64,000 bases of DNA from Ehretia macrophylla. Its lineage: Eukaryota; Streptophyta; Magnoliopsida; Boraginales; Ehretiaceae. Under the pieces are notes generated by a model, which saw only the letters and a list, made by a program, of their open reading frames with translations, did no database searches and had not been told where the DNA came from. Both the position numbers and the translations under genes were made by a program. Positions 22,295 to 31,035 of this stretch are shown in pieces. The stretch is taken from NCBI GenBank assembly GCA_037974665.1, contig CM075773.1, positions 45,772,080-45,836,079 on the forward strand, read 5' to 3'. Every line of letters starts with the position of its first letter. Within the stretch, counting starts at the first letter, position 1.

Positions 22295-24589
22295 GTTTGT
22301 ATGTCGATTTGATCAATAAAATGGAAGCAGCACATGCGTGTAGGAGGCTGTGTGGAAAAATTGAGTACTTTCTCTAATATTCATAGATTTACTTTCTTAA
22401 ACTAACGCCACCAAATCTTTGTCCGACCAGGTGGTCCCAGAAAGAATGGGTAGTGGAGAATTGTTCAATTATGTTATCGATGAATATGACAAATTTTATA
22501 CCCGATTGAGCAGTAATCTACTATATTTGCAACTTTATAACTCTTTTGCATCGGAGGAAGATGTTACCAATGATTTGTGAATCAGTCTAACCCTAAAACA
22601 GCATAAGTAGCGGCACATTCATAAAGATGAACTAATGCATACGATTTGTATCATAATTTCTAATACATAAAGATGAACCATGCATAAGGGATTCACAAGC
22701 GAACAAAGGCACATGAAAAATCAAATTTCTAATACATACGATTTGTATCATAATTTTCTTTTATATAGAATATAATTCTCAATTTTGGTCTCTCTCGTTC
22801 AATGTTGCCTAGTAGGCCATTCATTATAAGGCTCCAATATATAATAAGCATAAAAATTAACTGATGCGTAAATCATAAGATTGAGAGAACACATGAAAAT
22901 TAATTTTTTTAAGAGAGAATACATGTTCTGATATATAGACTCTGATACTATATATAAGCATAATTATTGCGAAAGCATATAACAATTGAATTTATCAGAA
23001 GCTATGTAGTTATCACAGTAAACCACTAAAGGCATAAGTATGCTATTAGATGCAAAAGATGAAGTCATGATAGTAATTAATTGATTGTGATGACACGTGA
23101 CCGCAAAATGCATAAATCTTAGTATTCTTCTATTTCAAGATATTATATTCCTACCGTATACAGTGAGTGGTGGAAATCAATGGAGTATATACATGGAAAC
23201 AGTTCTATTTAGAAGCTTGGAGAAAATATTTATATGCGGGAGTATCAACGATTAGCATTTTGTCATTGAATATGCGGGAGCAAAAGTTGTCGAATCTATG
23301 TGCTTAAACCTTTCCTGATTGAGATGGGAAGCCACTCTGTATATATATGCCCCATCAAAGTCATGCATGTCGGGCCCCTTTATCTTCACTTAGTGCTCCT
23401 TATTTTTTCCAAATTTTTAAAATTTTCTTGCCCTCACTTAGTGTTCTTCTCTTTTATGCCTACCGACTAACGTTTATATAGTGAATGGTGGAAATCAATG
23501 GAGTATATACATGGAAACAGTTCTATTTAGAAGTTTGGAGAAAATATTTACAGAACAAGAAATGTCTTCGTTATGGCTAATTTTTAATATTCAATTACAC
23601 TTAAAAAAGAACGTGTGACCATTCAAAGCACATTATCTAATCGAATATTAAAATCAACGATTAGCATTTTGTCATTGAATATGCGGGAGCAAAAGTTGTC
23701 GAATCTATGTGCTTAAACCTTTCCTTATTGATGGGAAGCCCTCTGTATATGCGCCATCAAAGTCATGCTTGTCGGGCCCCTTTGGACATTTAACAAGATA
23801 TTCTTTGAAATAAATAAATGTAAAGTTTGTATTAATTAAATTATCACCTAGAAAAATAGGATCCGAATTAAGAATAAGAAAGTTTAAATTATTAAAGAGT
23901 AGTTTATTATATTATTTATTATTTTTAAATATATACAAAAGAGATTCATTTTCTCTTTTTATCCTTGCATGTCGGTTAGTTTCAATATTTCTAAATGAAT
24001 GAAGGTGAAAGTTGATAATATATTAAATTATTATATCATCTAAAATGTTAAACTATTATACACGAATTTAGTATATTATTTATTTATTTTTAACTATTTG
24101 TTCTAACCTTTTGCTAATTATTATAAGTGCAACTTTCTACGAGTTTATAGTGTGTGCAATAAATTAACAATGCATCTAAATGGATAATAGAACTCCAAAT
24201 GGAAAACAAAAAAAGACACAAGTATATGCTTAAATATATCAAGTCTATCATGCTAAAACTCCTTGCACCTTAAATTGTCTATCTAAAGATCAATCACGAT
24301 AAATTATGCACTTTTTTTTTTAGTTTTTTTTGTCAGAAAGCTCTTGCACCCATTTTTGCCTATTTAAAGAGTAAAGATCATTAATTAATATTAAAAGTGC
24401 TCAAGCACTAATTCCTAGACATCATAATTAAATGGCTTTTGTTAACTGACTTTGGTCACACTCAAGAATGATAATAAGATGTATTACTGCTTTTATGCAT
24501 GTGGACTCTAGCATGTTTGGAGCTTAAATTAGCTCCTTCATAACACGATCCAGCCCGTTTTAGTAGTGGGGCATGTTATCTGTTTTCAA
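22295..24589. other. Noncoding with a large imperfect duplication
   Basis: No gene. The block at about 23155-23385 is repeated at about 23471-23790, sharing GGAAATCAATGGAGTATATA and TCAACGATTAGCATTTTGTC; the second copy holds an extra ~110 bases. A third related block lies at 61090-61780. About 24100-24440 matches 10604-11090 and 25530-25670, giving the empty sites for the SINE and the MULE. Confidence 0.6.
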
Positions 24590-25145
24590 TCGATCATGTG
24601 GGCTCTACGCACAGAAGTTTTCATTGACGATATTGCAGCTAAAATGTATTGTGAGTCTTGATGGAGCCTTGTAAATTCTTTTGAGTTTGGACTTGACGAA
24701 AATCTTTTGTTTTTCCAGCCAAAAAAAAAAAAAATGTATTGTGAGTTGACTTCTCAGGCGGAGGCATGCACTAGCTTGTTAATCAGCATGTGAGATGGTT
24801 GCATCTTGTGGTCTTCCACAGTGTTTTATAGAGTCTGATGCTTGTACAATCATCAAACCTCTTTTGGAAATTCATGATTCTGATTGGAGGATTTCCTACA
24901 TTAGTCAGAACTTTCTATATCTCTTATCTTCTAATTATCATGACCAAACATTTAGATATGTTGATTGACTAGCTAATTATATGGCGAATTGAATTATTGT
25001 GGCAATTAGAATAGGTTCTCTTCCTCCAAGGGGATTGTAATTTTTCCTTGGATCTATTTTAGTTTTAACAATTAGATGATTAATCTTCGGACGATAGTTA
25101 GTGTTTGTGTTAATAAAGTTTTCTTTCCGATTTAAAAAAAAAAAA
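24590..25145 (+). pseudogene. LINE RNase H-like remnant with A tail
   Basis: With frame changes the plus strand gives EMVASCGLPQCFIESDACTI, then HDSDWRISYISQNFL and FRYVD, a stop, LANYMAN. These are typical of the RNase H-like (RVT_3) domain of plant LINEs: E-x-D in the middle and R/V-x-N-x-A-x-x-LA at the end. An A run at 25134-25145 ends the insertion. Several stops and shifts make it a pseudogene. A 74-bp later insertion (24657-24730) lies at the start of the domain. Confidence 0.65.
24657..24730 (+). mobile_element. Very short 5'-truncated retroposon with 16-bp TSD
   Basis: Flanked by an exact 16-bp duplication AAAATGTATTGTGAGT (24641-24656 and 24731-24746). It ends AGCC followed by a run of A. 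Only about 60 bases plus the tail were inserted, consistent with an extremely truncated LINE or other L1-mobilised transcript. Confidence 0.75.
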
Positions 25146-25832
25146 GAGTACGTGCTTATGGAAGCAATAATGTTTTAATGAAAAGACAAACATGCAACTA
25201 AAACTAGACAGGTAACTTGCCCGTTCAAAGTTTGTGGAGATGGAAGGTAGTGGGAAGAGAAAGGGGAAAACTATTGGTTTATTCAGAAGAAGAAGCCAAG
25301 ATTGTTTGGATTTATTTATTTATTTATTTATTTTTGGTAAAAGGAGGGTTCTTCTTTTTGGGTATTTTATTAATATCAAAAGAAAAAATTGCTTGGTTAG
25401 TTGTAGACGAAATAAGATATTAATTCTTTAAACAACTAAACAAATCAAAGTTTTGTCCAATCTTTGCTTATTAGAAGTTAACCTATGACCTATCTACTTC
25501 GTCGTCTGTTAATTAAAACATCATTCCCTGCAATTCACTTTTACTAGTATATATGTTGCACCCTATTAACAATGACTCTAAATAGCTGATAGAACTTCAA
25601 AAGGGAAATAGATAACGAGACAAGTATTTGTTTAAATCAAGTCTATCATGCTTAAACTCTTTGCACCATTAAGTACTCTATGATCATGGTAACTTAATGC
25701 TAGCTCGTTTTCTTGTTTGCAAGCAAAGGGTATATATTTGATATCCACGGGACCACATCATCAACATGCATAATTGTCAAAGCCATGTATTCTTTACAGT
25801 TATGGCATAATTAGGCAACATTTTATTATAGA
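25146..25832. other. Noncoding, duplicated flank
   Basis: No gene. The frames at 25217-25431 have no recognisable feature. About 25520-25670 is the unoccupied counterpart of the MULE site at 7746 and 10595. Confidence 0.5.
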
Positions 25833-25860
25833 ACAAGCCATTTTCTTCACCCGCCTGCTC
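25833..25860 (+). pseudogene. Membrane-protein family, minimal relic
   Basis: ACAAGCCATTTTCTTCACC is identical to codons 6-12 of the relic at 35442, with a further partial match. Its downstream flank (about 26020-26150) also matches that of the 35442 copy (about 35860-36000). The remainder of the gene is absent. Weak on its own, supported by the shared flanks. Confidence 0.4.
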
Positions 25861-26187
25861 GTGATCTACGACTACTGCATATGCCTATCTTATCATTCGT
25901 TGGTCTTTATATATGTGACTTTATATGTTAGAATATAAAGTTCTACACACAAATAAACTGTATGAATTTATAAGGTAGACTTAAAATAATTATAATATGA
26001 CCAACTCATCTGTGAATGAGATATCCAACATATTTTATAAATTCACGGCAACATACATAATGAAAAAATATTTCTAACAGTAGGTGCAACAATGAGAAAA
26101 TTCTACTATTAGAAATCCAATTAGTGCATCGCAAATAGTACATAAGCAATCGGCTTATGGCATAAAACATCTACATCTTCTCTCTAC
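25861..26187. other. Noncoding, duplicated flank
   Basis: No gene. About 26020-26150 matches 35860-36000 and 60560-60660 (for example CTATTAGAAATCCAATTAGTGCAT against CTAGTGCATTGCAGATAATA). Confidence 0.45.
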
Positions 26188-26562
26188 TGTTGGAATATCT
26201 ATTATTCCTTTCACATCGAAAAATCACCAACTCAAAAACCACCTTATAAGATTATGGACTACTTCAATTAGTAACAATTAGTTTTAAGATGAAAATCTAT
26301 GATACTTAACATAGTATCAGACCTGGGCCTCCAGTTGTATTCATTTACGTGTGACCCATCTGTTTTGTTTCGTTTCACTCTCGCTGACTTATTTTTTTCT
26401 CAATGTCAGCTCAATTCTTGTCGATCGGGTCACACGTGATGGGGTGTTGAAATATACATTTCTCTCACATTGAAAAACTAACTTAAAGATCACCTTATAA
26501 GATTATGGACTACTCTATTTAATATTAATTGATTTTAAAATGTAAACTTATGGTTGTTAACA
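26188..26562 (+). mobile_element. TRIM-type miniature LTR retroelement (375 bp)
   Basis: 5' LTR 26188-26311 (124 bp, TGTTGGAATATC to ACTTAACA) and 3' LTR 26445-26562 (118 bp, TGTTGAAATATA to TTGTTAACA) share CACCTTATAAGATTATGGAC. A primer site TAGTATCAGACCTGGG follows the 5' LTR at once, and a purine tract GTGATGGGG precedes the 3' LTR. A perfect 5-bp duplication TCTAC flanks it (26183-26187 and 26563-26567). The 133-bp interior has no coding capacity. This is a textbook TRIM layout; the family name is not known. Confidence 0.88.
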
Positions 26563-26673
26563 TCTACAGTGTTCTGAAGAATTTCCGGTGAAAAAATTAA
26601 AAAGACTTCAAATGAAAGAGTGCATGTCATGATGCTTTTGAAAGTAACCGACACAAGGCAAGGGTTTGGAAAT

Positions 26674-26950
26674 AACACAAATCGTCCCTATTATTTTATC
26701 CAAATTTTAAATTTGTTTTTACTATTAAAAATTAATTAATTTGGTCCTTATTATTTAAAAAAAAAATTAATTTAGTCCCTGTACATGATTTAATTTGTAG
26801 GCTAAATTAAAATTTTTGAAAAAATAATAAAGACTAAATTGACTAATGTTGAATAATAAGGACGAAAGAATTTTTTTAAAAATAATAGGAGCTAAATTAA
26901 TTAATTTTGAATAATAACAACAAATCTAAAATTTTAAGAAAACTTTGGAA
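26674..26950. mobile_element. Foldback MITE-like repeat
   Basis: Left part (CCCTATTATTTTATCC, then AAAAATTAATTAATTTGGTCC) is an inverted match to the right part (GGAGCTAAATTAATTAATTTT, then TAAAATTTTAAG). A related copy sits at 37315-37820. Both are followed by homologous sequence (CAATTAATT/CTTTCTCTG-type phrases up to AAGTGCACCATAG), so they belong to a duplicated block. Confidence 0.55.
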
Positions 26951-27157
26951 TTGACATTTTCCATTTTCTTTCGTGTCGTCTTATTAATTGCTTTGTCGAA
27001 GAAATCTGGTCCAGGTCGCTTTGTCAAACATGCTTTCTTTGCCCAACCTAAAACATGGTTCCTCAATCTGAAACCTCTTCTAAACCTTTCCACTTAAGTG
27101 CACCATAGGTCAAAGAAAAAGATATGTGTTGATATAGACATCATCCTGCATGTAGCG

Positions 27158-27369
27158 TGTAACGACTTCACGTGTCCAGTTAGTTATAGCTGGAATTGAC
27201 TAATGCAATTGATATGTGAGGTGTTGAGCTTATAAAAGAAGAAGGAAGGCACATAACAAAGGAAGCAAACACTATCTTATTTCTATCTTGTTCTTCTTTC
27301 TTTTAATTCTCTGTAATTTTCCTTTCTTTTATGTCTTTCTATTCTTGCTCAAAATACTAGTTCGTTACA
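27158..27369 (+). repeat. 5' LTR of the chimeric element
   Basis: TGTAACGACTTC to TTCGTTACA. Contains a TATA-like CTTATAAAAG (about 27230) followed by pyrimidine-rich sequence. It could still initiate transcription through the captured fragments. Confidence 0.88.
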
Positions 27370-27394
27370 TTGGTGCTTTCATTGAGAGTCGAGC

Positions 27395-27760
27395 ATGGCG
27401 GAAGGAATGAGCGTCGTTGGTAATGGTGATTTTTGCCTATACTATCGCTATCAACAAGGTGATTATCAACAATATTACTAGCAACACTATTACCCCTATC
27501 AACACTACTACCCCTCTCACCAATACTACCCATATCAACAATACTATTACTATCACTAGCCACAAATTATACCACCATCTTTTGATTCACAGCACCCAAA
27601 AACTCCACACACTCAGTCGGCTCTAGACGAGATGTAGATCAGGTGGAAAGCTCTACAACTCAAGTACTGCCTGACCCAGTCTGTGACCCAAATCTAAGAC
27701 ACTGATGACACCGAATTTAATGAGGAAAGGTTGCGTAGCAGCGTGGCTGAATTGGAGAAG
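27395..27760 (+). pseudogene. Leader/gag-like start of the chimeric element
   Basis: ATG at 27395, 25 bases after the LTR, opens MAEGMSVVGNGD and then a Tyr/Gln-rich stretch (YQQGDYQQYY, stop at 27479-27481, then repeated YYPYQ and YYPSHQ units). The same frame later gives ERLRSSVAELEKD, which seems to begin the coiled coil that continues after a frameshift near 27760. Position and primer-site context suggest the remnant of a gag gene, but no capsid or zinc-knuckle motif is visible, so the gag identity is inference. Confidence 0.45.
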
Positions 27761-27762
27761 GA

Positions 27763-28083
27763 TTGAAGACTCAAACGACGATGGCGTGGGAGATTGATGA
27801 ACTTGTAGGCAAAAAAAACGAGAGGGAAAGGAGAATCGAGAGTTTGGTCGACGAAAGGAGCTTGGTGAAGAATGATTTGAGTGAGGCATTAAAGCGATTA
27901 GGCGAGCAGAAGTGTGAAATCGAGCAACTAGTTAATGAGAAGATTGAGTTGGCTGAGGGTATGGAAAGACAGGAAAATGTCATTATCGAGTTGCAGAAGA
28001 ATGTGTAGGAATTCAGAGATGATATTCAAGAATTGAAAAATTCTTGCAATGGTCAAACAGAGAGAATCAAGAACTTGGAAAAG
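27763..28083 (+). pseudogene. Captured coiled-coil protein fragment
   Basis: Highly charged heptad-like sequence with IDELV, RIESLVDER, KRLGEQKCEIEQLVNEKIE and VIIELQKN. It then crosses an in-frame TAG (28006-28008) into DIQELKN and [10 protein letters not shown]. The donor gene is not recognised; any long plant coiled-coil protein could be the source. It joins directly to a PPR-like piece ([20 protein letters not shown], about 28087-28146). Confidence 0.5.
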
Positions 28084-28086
28084 GCA

Positions 28087-28194
28087 CATGAGCTGTTTGA
28101 TAAAATGCCTAAAACGAGTTCCATTTCTTATACTTCTATGCTAATGGATTTGGCGAGTGAGTTGTTTGCGAAGATTATTTATACAAATGTTGTT
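28087..28194 (+). pseudogene. PPR-repeat scrap
   Basis: [18 protein letters not shown] has the pattern of the end of one pentatricopeptide repeat and the start of the next (LFDKMP, then a short linker and YTSM). It is followed by ASELFAKI before the MSH2 segment begins. Plant genomes hold hundreds of PPR genes, so the donor cannot be named. Confidence 0.55.
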
Positions 28195-28671
28195 CATGGA
28201 GTTTCAACTTGTATGCAAGAAATGCTGGAAATTGCTTCAATATTAAAAGGAGCTACAACCAAGTCATTGATAATAATTGATGAGTTGGACAAGGGAACAT
28301 CTACTTACGATGAATTTGGCTTAGCTTGGGCCATCTGTGAGCACATTGTTGGAGTGATTAGAGCGCCCACTCTGTTTGCAACTCATTCTCATGAGCTAAC
28401 AACATTAGCTCATAGAAACGGTGGTGATGGGCAAGCTTCAGGCAAAATTGGTGGTGTGACAAATTATCATGTTAGTCCACACATTGACTCATCAAGTCGC
28501 AAGCTAACTATGCTTTACAAGGTTGAACCAGGTGCTTATGACCAAAGTTTTGGGATTCATGCTGCAGAGTTTGTCAACTTTCCAGAAAGTGTTGTCACGC
28601 TTGCTAGAGAAAAAGCTGCTGAGTTGGAAGATTTCTCACCTAGTTCTGTTACACCAAATGATGACAAAAAG
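28195..28671 (+). pseudogene. Captured MSH2 ATPase C-terminal fragment
   Basis: About 159 codons from [19 protein letters not shown] to [11 protein letters not shown]2 is the mismatch-repair MutS homologue. This is the second half of its ABC-type ATPase: the M-Q-E-M region, the Walker B segment SLIIIDEL, the [16 protein letters not shown] segment, LFATHSHEL, then [19 protein letters not shown]. No P-loop is present, so it cannot bind ATP alone. The residues after the Walker B DEL are D-K, where MutS proteins normally carry G-R (28288-28293). No intron interrupts the fragment, although plant MSH2 genes are multi-exon, so a spliced transcript was probably the source. Confidence 0.9.
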
Positions 28672-28701
28672 GTCATATTTAAGCAGAAGAGGGTGTTTGT
28701 G

Positions 28702-28797
28702 GAAATGCCTGAGAGAGATGTTATTGCAACTAACGCGATAATTTCGATTTTGCGTAAATATGGGTACATTGAGGAGGTGAAGGAGTTGTTTGATAGT
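28702..28797 (+). pseudogene. Second PPR-repeat scrap
   Basis: [20 protein letters not shown] followed by [11 protein letters not shown] is a nearly complete pentatricopeptide unit (MP-E-R-D-V-I-x-x-N-A-I-I, then E-x-K-E-L-F-D). It sits between the MSH2 and alanyl-tRNA synthetase fragments in the same frame. Confidence 0.65.
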
Positions 28798-28821
28798 AGG
28801 ACTGAAAAAAGAGATTTATTG

Positions 28822-29646
28822 GTAGATGTTGAAGGTTTTAATGCCGCCATGAATGAAGCAAGAGAAAGATTAAGGAACACCCAGAATAAATGACCTGGTG
28901 GTGCTATCATTATGGATGCTGATACTACCACGACATTGCACAAGAAAATGATTCCTATAACAAATGATGGCTTCAAATTTACATGGTTTCAGGACCATGA
29001 AAGTGTGATAAGAGCTATGTACACGAGGAGTGAGTTCTTGCAAAGTACTGATTGTGGTGATGAAGTTAGAATTATCCTCGCAAGTACTAGTTTCTACGCT
29101 GAGCAAGGTGGTCAGATATATGATACTGGACTTCTTGAAGGCTCTTTCGAGTCATTTAATATTTGTAATATTCAAATTTTTAGAAGCTATATTCTTCATA
29201 TTGGTTCGTTTGATGGGGACAGTGGTGGATTTACTGTTGGTGATAAAGTGTTTGGTAAGGTTGACTATAACAGGGGTACGCTTATTGCTAACAACTATAC
29301 CTGCACTTACATGTTTAATTTTGCTCTCTGGGAAGTTCTTGGAAATCATGTTGACTAGAAAGGTTCTATTGTTCTCCCTGAGAAGTTGAGATTCAATTTT
29401 GCACACGGTAAGCCTGTGAATTCCGAGGAACTGAGAAGAATTGAATCCATTGTGAATGAGCAAATAAAAGCTGAATTGTATGTTTTTTCAAAGGAGGCAA
29501 CTTTGACTGATGCAAAGCGAATTAACAGTTTACGAGCCGTTTTCGGACAAGTCTATCCTGACCCAGTTAGGGTTGTCTCAATTGGTTGGAAAGTGGAGGA
29601 TCTCCTATCTGATCCAGATAATGAAGACTGGAAATCAATATCAGCG
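28822..29646 (+). pseudogene. Captured alanyl-tRNA synthetase fragment
   Basis: About 275 codons. It starts [20 protein letters not shown] and crosses TGA (28891-28893) into [11 protein letters not shown]. The editing-domain region follows ([15 protein letters not shown] and [19 protein letters not shown]), then TAG (29356-29358), and finally [20 protein letters not shown] and [20 protein letters not shown]. The gene charges tRNA-Ala in cytosol and organelles; this piece spans the central linker and N-terminal editing region. The catalytic class II core and the C-terminal part are missing. The editing HxxxH position reads NNYTCTY, so the zinc ligands are lost. No introns are visible. Confidence 0.88.
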
Positions 29647-29880
29647 AAGCATGAAGTTGGCACTGGTTCATTGGGAGTTGTCTTCCAGGTGAAGTGCTTG
29701 GAAACAAATAATGCTATTATTATAAAGAAGGTGCTGCAAGATAGGAGGTACAAGAGCAGAGAACTTCAAGTTGTGCAGTTACTTGCCCATCCTAATGTTG
29801 TGCAGATGAAACATTGCTTCTATTCTACTATGGAAAGGAATGAGGTCTACCTGAACCTTGTCCTAGAGTATGTATTTGAA
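29647..29880 (+). pseudogene. Captured GSK3/shaggy-like kinase fragment
   Basis: Begins [20 protein letters not shown]: the glycine-rich loop of a protein kinase, here G-T-G-S-L-G. It continues [20 protein letters not shown] and [17 protein letters not shown] to NLVLEYV. This is the N-lobe of a shaggy/GSK3-type kinase: the VAIK-like lysine, K-K-V-L-Q-D-x-R-Y-K-x-R-E-L, then the αC-β4 region. The catalytic loop and activation segment are absent. It joins in frame to the glycosyltransferase segment at about 29881. Confidence 0.9.
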
Positions 29881-30243
29881 GAAACGAAAGAACGAGGCCT
29901 AATTGCGAGATGGTACCCTCAAGGGGATGTCCTTAATCATCCATCGATTGCTTCATTTTTTATGCATTGTGGATGGAACTCCATGAATGAGATCTTGGCT
30001 AGTGGTGTGACAATGATATGTTGGCCATTTTTTGCTGATCAGCCGCTTAACTGCAGATGTGCATGAACCAAATGGGATATAGGATTGGAGATCAATAGCG
30101 ATGTCAATAGGGATGAAGTAGAGAAGCTTGTGCGGGACTTGATTGATGGAGATGAAGGAAGGTTTAAGGATACTATTGAGCAGGAAATTGTTGACTCGTA
30201 CTCGAGGCTGAACCTTGTCTTTCAAATAGGGGAGGTAATATAA
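29881..30243 (+). pseudogene. Captured UDP-glycosyltransferase C-terminal fragment
   Basis: After the kinase piece the frame gives a PSPG signature from about 29911: [43 protein letters not shown]. Past TGA (30064-30066) the family's C-terminal sequence follows (INSDVNRDEVEKLVRDL). The PSPG box binds the UDP-sugar in plant family 1 glycosyltransferases; the closest recalled relatives are of the UGT85 type. The frame ends with TAA at 30241-30243, in the third codon position of the 3' LTR start, so the purine tract is read as coding sequence. Confidence 0.88.
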
Positions 30244-30450
30244 CGACTTCACGTGTCCAATTAGTTATAACTGGAATTGGCTAATGCAATTGGTATGTGA
30301 GGTGTTGAGCTTATAAAAGGAGAAGGAAGGCACATAACAAAGGAAACAGACACTATCTTATTTCTATCTTGTTCTTATTTCTTTTAATTCTCTGTAATTT
30401 TCCTTTCTTTTATGTCTTTCTATTCTTGCTCAAAATACTAGTTCGTTAGA
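30239..30450 (+). repeat. 3' LTR of the chimeric element
   Basis: 212 bp, same length as the 5' LTR and alignable without gaps. Terminal bases have drifted (TATAACGA at the start, TTCGTTAGA at the end). Confidence 0.88.
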
Positions 30451-30501
30451 TAGGGCCAAATGATTTTCTTTATTTTTACAGAAATAAGCATGAAACAATG
30501 T

Positions 30502-30805
30502 CTTACGCACCAATTGACTACCAATATATATCATAAGGGAAAAAGGTTTTTGATATGTAGGAAGAAAGTTCCCACTTGAAGCTTATTTTATTTTTTCCAC
30601 AGGAGAACAAAATCACTTTACATTAACTAGAATATTATACGAAAATAAATTTTCTTACGCACCAATTGACTACCAATATACATCATGAGGGAAAAAAGTT
30701 TTTGATATGTAGGAAGAAAGTTTCCACTTGAAGCTTATTTTATTTTTTCCACGGGAGAACAAAATCACTTTACATTAACTAAAATATTACACGAAAATAA
30801 ATTTT
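30502..30805 (+). repeat. Tandem direct duplication, 152-bp unit
   Basis: Two adjacent copies starting CTTACGCACCAATTGACTAC at 30502 and 30654. They share GATATGTAGGAAGAAAGTT, CACTTGAAGCTTATTTTATT and TCACTTTACATTAACTA. Only a few differences are seen by eye. It lies about 150-450 bases upstream of the TATA-like element of membrane-protein copy 2. A single related unit lies upstream of copy 1. Confidence 0.9.
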
Positions 30806-30954
30806 AAAATTTTTTACATTTAAAGTGAGAATCATATCATTACACCAAATGACCTGATTGTAATCCGAAATCTTGTTTTGTCATAGGCGTTAACCTTTTT
30901 GACTTTTTAAAAAAATTGGTCCCATGATTGTTTCATTAGGTTCCCGAATTAGGT

Positions 30955-30963
30955 CTATTTAAG
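30955..30963 (+). promoter_or_regulatory. TATA-like element of membrane-protein copy 2
   Basis: CTATTTAAG followed by CCAGCCTACGCGTTT, 81 bases before the ATG at 31036, matching the arrangement before copy 1. Confidence 0.5.
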
Positions 30964-31035
30964 CCAGCCTACGCGTTTCTTAATGTACTCTTAGCTCCCC
31001 TCATCCATATAGTTTCTTAAACAAGTACTTACCTT

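Larger units (their letters stand above)
27158..30450 (+). mobile_element. Chimeric LTR retroelement carrying host gene fragments
   Basis: 3,293 bp. LTRs at 27158-27369 and 30239-30450 are each 212 bp and differ at about 10 positions by eye (about 5%). The 5' LTR has perfect 8-bp inverted ends, TGTAACGA and TCGTTACA. TTGGTGCTTTCATTGAGA follows it as a candidate primer site (tRNA not assigned), and AATAGGGGAGG sits just before the 3' LTR. Flanking 5-mers TAGCG and TAGGG match at 4 of 5. The interior has no protease, reverse transcriptase or integrase. It is a series of same-strand coding fragments: coiled coil, PPR, MSH2, PPR, alanyl-tRNA synthetase, GSK3-like kinase, UDP-glycosyltransferase. 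It is non-autonomous and analogous to maize Bs1. Exons appear spliced, implying capture through RNA. Confidence 0.88.

Noticed and set aside
25217..25431. Two overlapping plus-strand frames (68 and 65 codons)
   Set aside because: No domain, conserved neighbour or paralogous copy supports coding; hydrophobic runs come from TTTA repeats.
26312..26327. A tRNA gene signal
   Set aside because: TAGTATCAGACC is a primer-binding site between TRIM LTRs; no cloverleaf is present.
27417..27626. Thr/Ile/Asn-rich plus-strand frame
   Set aside because: It is the shifted frame of the Tyr/Gln-rich repeat that starts at 27395.
28033..28893. A functional MSH2 gene
   Set aside because: Only the C-terminal part of the ATPase is present, fused to PPR and coiled-coil pieces inside LTR boundaries, with no P-loop and no introns.
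29386..30066. A novel kinase-glycosyltransferase fusion enzyme
   Set aside because: Each part is a fragment lacking catalytic segments, and the frame carries stops on both sides; it is better explained by retroelement capture.
30502..30805. CRISPR-like repeat
   Set aside because: Only two adjacent 152-bp units without spacers, in plant nuclear DNA; a tandem duplication.
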